From contig JABMPI010000399.1 of the NCBI GenBank assembly GCA_013203755.1, positions 1 through 8,549 on the forward strand: a stretch of DNA of 8,549 nt. The letters run 5' to 3'. The stretch comes from Bacteroidota bacterium. Lineage in GTDB: Bacteria; Bacteroidota; Bacteroidia; Bacteroidales; Prolixibacteraceae. Every line of letters begins with the position of its first letter. Within the stretch, counting starts at the first letter, position 1. Below are positions 6,762 to 8,549 of this stretch, in pieces. A program made the translations under genes and the position numbers. Below the pieces are notes generated by a model. That model was not told the origin of the DNA, did no database searches, and worked only from the letters and a program-made list of their open reading frames with translations.

Positions 6762-6792
6762 CAAAGATAGCAGAGAGAGTTTAAAGTTCAAA
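6762..6792 (-). promoter_or_regulatory. Consensus promoter on the LysE-gene start codon
   Basis: On the minus strand TTTG (6792-6789), a 19-nt spacer and TATCTTTG (6769-6762) make a full match to the Bacteroidota -33/-7 promoter. The box spans -11 to -4 relative to the A of the ATG, so the expected start site is the A itself, giving a leaderless mRNA. The -33 TTTG is made by two units of the heptad repeat at 6778-6847. Confidence 0.75.
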
Positions 6793-6847
6793 GTTTATAG
6801 TTCTGGGTTCAAAGTGAAAACGACTTAAAACTTAAAACTCAAAACTA
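6778..6847. repeat. Phased 7-bp repeat tract with mirrored halves
   Basis: Ten consecutive heptads run in register. The first six (AGTTTAA, AGTTCAA, AGTTTAT, AGTTCTG, GGTTCAA, AGTGAAA) follow AGTTYAA. The last four (ACGACTT, AAAACTT, AAAACTC, AAAACTA) are close to its reverse complement. The tract can therefore fold into an imperfect hairpin, and it overlaps the LysE-gene promoter at one end. Confidence 0.75.
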
Positions 6848-6888
6848 TTTAAGTATGAGAAACAATATAATGTCGCATTTATTTTTTT

Positions 6889-6979
6889 ACCCCTAAATCC
6901 TCTAAAGGGGACTTTTCGCTGCATACAACCAGTACTGTTTACAAGTAGCGATTGCTCCGCCAGCTGGCGGATTGGGGGT
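6889..6979. repeat. MITE-like palindromic interspersed repeat
   Basis: The 91-bp unit is bounded by near-matching inverted ends, ACCCCTAAATCC (6889-6900) and GGATTGGGGGT (6969-6979). Inside are a small palindrome TCCTCT-AA-AGGGGA (6898-6911) and a perfect 14-bp palindrome CCGCCAGCTGGCGG (6957-6970). It is GC-rich against an AT-rich background. The look is of a dispersed non-coding element common in Bacteroidota; I recall similar sequences but could not search for copies. Confidence 0.65.
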
Positions 6980-7009
6980 GAGGAATACGACAATAAAACA
7001 TCCTATTAC

Positions 7010-8281
7010 TTAGAGCCTGTTATTTACAATGTTATTATAAATCGAACCAAACTGAACACGTAGTCCAATGCCTGTATAAAGTTCAAACGAAGAGGGGAGT
7101 TTTACACGATTCATTAATATATCTTCCAGGCTGGCTTCACTTTTTGGCAGATAAATTTGGTCGTGGATATTTTCTAACCTAAAATTAAAATTTATTGCAA
7201 ACCCGCGAACAATTCGAACGGAAACTTCAGTATCAAAGGTTACACGATTTTTACTAAAATCGTGCAAATAATTGGTTGCATTTAATCCTGCTTCAATTTC
7301 ACCCCATGTTTCAATCAATTGCAGATCGAGCCTAAAAGAGTGTTCCCATAAATTCTCTTGTGTTTGGTCGTAAATAGTTTCTTCGTAATATTTTTTCCAC
7401 TCGGGGCCAATGTAGTAGGCCATTGTAAATACTTTCCGATCAGAAACATCCCACGGAAATATATTATATTCTATGGCTGGTTTTAACGAAACAGAATAAA
7501 TAGTATTAGAATAATTGCTGTTGTAATAACTAAAAAAGGCGCCCGCCGACCATCGTGGCGAGAGGCTATTTACTATGCTGGAAGTAGCATAATTGCTATT
7601 ATTTTCAGAGCGGTAACTTTCGCCATTGCTAATATATTCACGTGTGCGTATTGAAGTTCGTCCGTTGTTTCTAATTTTCCAATCCTCTGTTACCTTATCA
7701 GCCCGCAAATTATAGAGGTAATTGAAATTTTTTCTGCTCTCTTCAAGGTCAACGCTTCCATTAAAATCACCACGGAAAGTCCAGTTATTCCATGGGTCAT
7801 CAGTTTGAACTTGTTGTGTTTCTTCTTTTCCCCGGTAACGGACAGAAATCTTTTTAGAAACCTCGGTCTGATTAACGAAAGGCATTAATCCCATGGAAAT
7901 TGCATTGGTAATAATTTTACGACGTTCTTCGTGTGTGTCACTCGATGCAGTGGTGCATGTTAAAGTAAAATCGGAAAGATTTTCGAATGTTTTATTCGTG
8001 TACATCAACGAATAAACCTGCCCGCCCGAACCGCTAATACGGTTGTTAATTATTATGTGTACATCGGAAACTGCCGGATCATTTACAAAATCAATAAATT
8101 TCATATTCCGGCGCATGAAGTCAAAATCAAGATGAATTCCTTCGATAAAAACCTTTGGTTTGCCCTCTTTTTTGTCGTATTTATAATTACCTTTTACTTT
8201 TGCATCGTTGTCAGCGGCAAAAATGGTTGATGTTCCAAATATAAAAAGCAGAATAAATAGTTTAATGAATTTTGAAATCAT
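7010..8281 (-). CDS. Predicted outer-membrane beta-barrel protein, function unknown
   Basis: A 423-residue exported protein. Residues 1-22 (MISKFIKLFILLFIFGTSTIFA) form a signal peptide, probably cut before A23-D24. A short N-terminal domain contains FDFMRRNMKFIDFVNDP and VHIIINNRISGSGGQVYSLM, a pattern I associate with an uncharacterised Bacteroidota family. From about residue 165 the chain alternates aromatic and polar residues in many predicted strands (WNNWTFRGDFNGSVDL, AGAFFSYYNSNYS, KPAIEYNIF) and ends GSIYNNIVNNRL, which is typical of an outer-membrane barrel. An in-frame TTG at 8323 would add 14 residues before the signal peptide. I prefer the ATG at 8281 because it puts the signal at the N-terminus. 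The downstream gap holds only the MITE-like repeat and the gene has no partner in its operon. It could be a porin-like or sensor-coupled barrel, but no function is claimed. Confidence 0.8.
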   Translation of the reverse strand: MISKFIKLFILLFIFGTSTIFAADNDAKVKGNYKYDKKEGKPKVFIEGIHLDFDFMRRNMKFIDFVNDPAVSDVHIIINNRISGSGGQVYSLMYTNKTFENLSDFTLTCTTASSDTHEERRKIITNAISMGLMPFVNQTEVSKKISVRYRGKEETQQVQTDDPWNNWTFRGDFNGSVDLEESRKNFNYLYNLRADKVTEDWKIRNNGRTSIRTREYISNGESYRSENNSNYATSSIVNSLSPRWSAGAFFSYYNSNYSNTIYSVSLKPAIEYNIFPWDVSDRKVFTMAYYIGPEWKKYYEETIYDQTQENLWEHSFRLDLQLIETWGEIEAGLNATNYLHDFSKNRVTFDTEVSVRIVRGFAINFNFRLENIHDQIYLPKSEASLEDILMNRVKLPSSFELYTGIGLRVQFGSIYNNIVNNRL

Positions 8282-8289
8282 TATAATTC

Positions 8290-8324
8290 TAAATTTAGTA
8301 ACGGTTTTAGGTTGTATTGGCAAA
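8290..8324 (-). promoter_or_regulatory. Possible promoter of the outer-membrane protein gene
   Basis: On the minus strand TTTG (8324-8321) and TAAATTTA (8297-8290; 7 of 8 bases as TAnnTTTG) are separated by 23 nt. The box ends 8 nt before the ATG at 8281, so the leader would be only a few bases. The match is weaker than for the LysE and HD genes. Confidence 0.35.
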
Positions 8325-8447
8325 GTTGATTAAAATTTTGGGTTTTTGTTTTTATAAATTGTGCTAAACATTAAATTTTTCAATCAGATAATATAGCTGG
8401 TTTCTATTTTGTTGAAATTCATTTACATTCGAACAGAAAATAGTTTT
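8325..8447. other. AT-rich non-coding stretch
   Basis: This segment lies between the promoter region of the outer-membrane protein gene and the right repeat copy. No gene, RNA or hairpin was recognised in it. Confidence 0.5.
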
Positions 8448-8549
8448 ATACTCAGTGCAGATAGCTTTTCGGGAATTGAGCAAAGCGAAATCACCAATGC
8501 CAATTGCAAAAATTAAATTAATGAGTAAATTAGGCGTAGTTATTTTTAT
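8448..8549 (-). repeat. Right copy of long inverted repeat pair
   Basis: Blocks 8448-8469 and 8527-8549 are the inverted counterparts of 63-84 (21/22) and 36-58 (23/23). Between them are 57 nt (8470-8526) that the left copy lacks. That extra segment has a CTCA-type sequence near each end on the minus strand, as expected if the left copy lost it by recombination between short direct repeats. The match runs to the last base of the window, so the full extent of the repeat is not visible. Confidence 0.8.

Noticed and set aside
6778..6847. Heptad tract as a CRISPR array
   Set aside because: Units are 7 bp with no unique spacers and no cas genes nearby.
8282..8323. Upstream TTG start for the outer-membrane protein
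   Set aside because: It would place 14 residues before a standard signal peptide; the ATG at 8281 is better and has a possible promoter just upstream.
8397..8516. Open frame across the right repeat copy on the plus strand
   Set aside because: No start codon and a stop just upstream; only a possible remnant of a transposase 3' end, so it is not listed as a gene.
1..8549. Whole window as a phase-variable invertible locus or transposon with cargo
   Set aside because: No recombinase or transposase gene is in view and the genes are mostly housekeeping-like; kept only as a hypothesis tied to the end repeats.

Overview
The window looks like chromosomal DNA of a Bacteroidota bacterium, plausibly a marine or Marinilabiliales-like lineage (the lineage is inferred, not shown). 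The evidence is AT-rich DNA, start codons without Shine-Dalgarno sequences, several exact copies of the Bacteroidota -7 promoter box TAnnTTTG, two lipoproteins whose acylated Cys is followed by a Glu run, a DUF3109 protein, and intergenic repeats of the kind seen in this phylum. No rRNA, tRNA, CRISPR array or intact transposase gene was seen.

Layout, left to right. Positions 1-159 hold a hairpin, one copy of a repeat that recurs inverted at the far right end, and a promoter sitting directly on the first start codon. Three plus-strand genes follow: an HD-domain phosphohydrolase, a VOC (glyoxalase-fold) protein 3 nt behind it, and a lipoprotein sulfatase with a HEAT-like tail. A bidirectional-looking terminator (3238-3272) separates them from five minus-strand genes. 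From right to left these are a predicted outer-membrane protein of unknown function, a LysE-family exporter, the glycolytic phosphoglycerate mutase gpmI, a Cys-rich DUF3109 protein and a small Cys-rich lipoprotein.

Most genes look like ordinary housekeeping or accessory functions, and I see no coherent new multi-gene system. HD plus VOC look co-transcribed, and DUF3109 plus the small lipoprotein may be. The sulfatase stands alone without SusC/SusD or glycoside hydrolase partners in view.

The more unusual content lies between genes. The two window ends carry matching inverted blocks (23/23 and 21/22 bp) enclosing about 8.5 kb. Promoters for the HD gene and the LysE gene are placed so that transcription should begin at or within about 1 nt of the ATG, which predicts leaderless mRNAs. 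Two tracts of tandem 7-bp units occur, one with mirrored halves that supplies the -33 box of the LysE promoter. A REP-like double palindrome and a second MITE-like palindromic repeat fill other gaps. The longest gene-free stretches are all below 300 bases (8282-8549, 6759-7009, 5893-6116).
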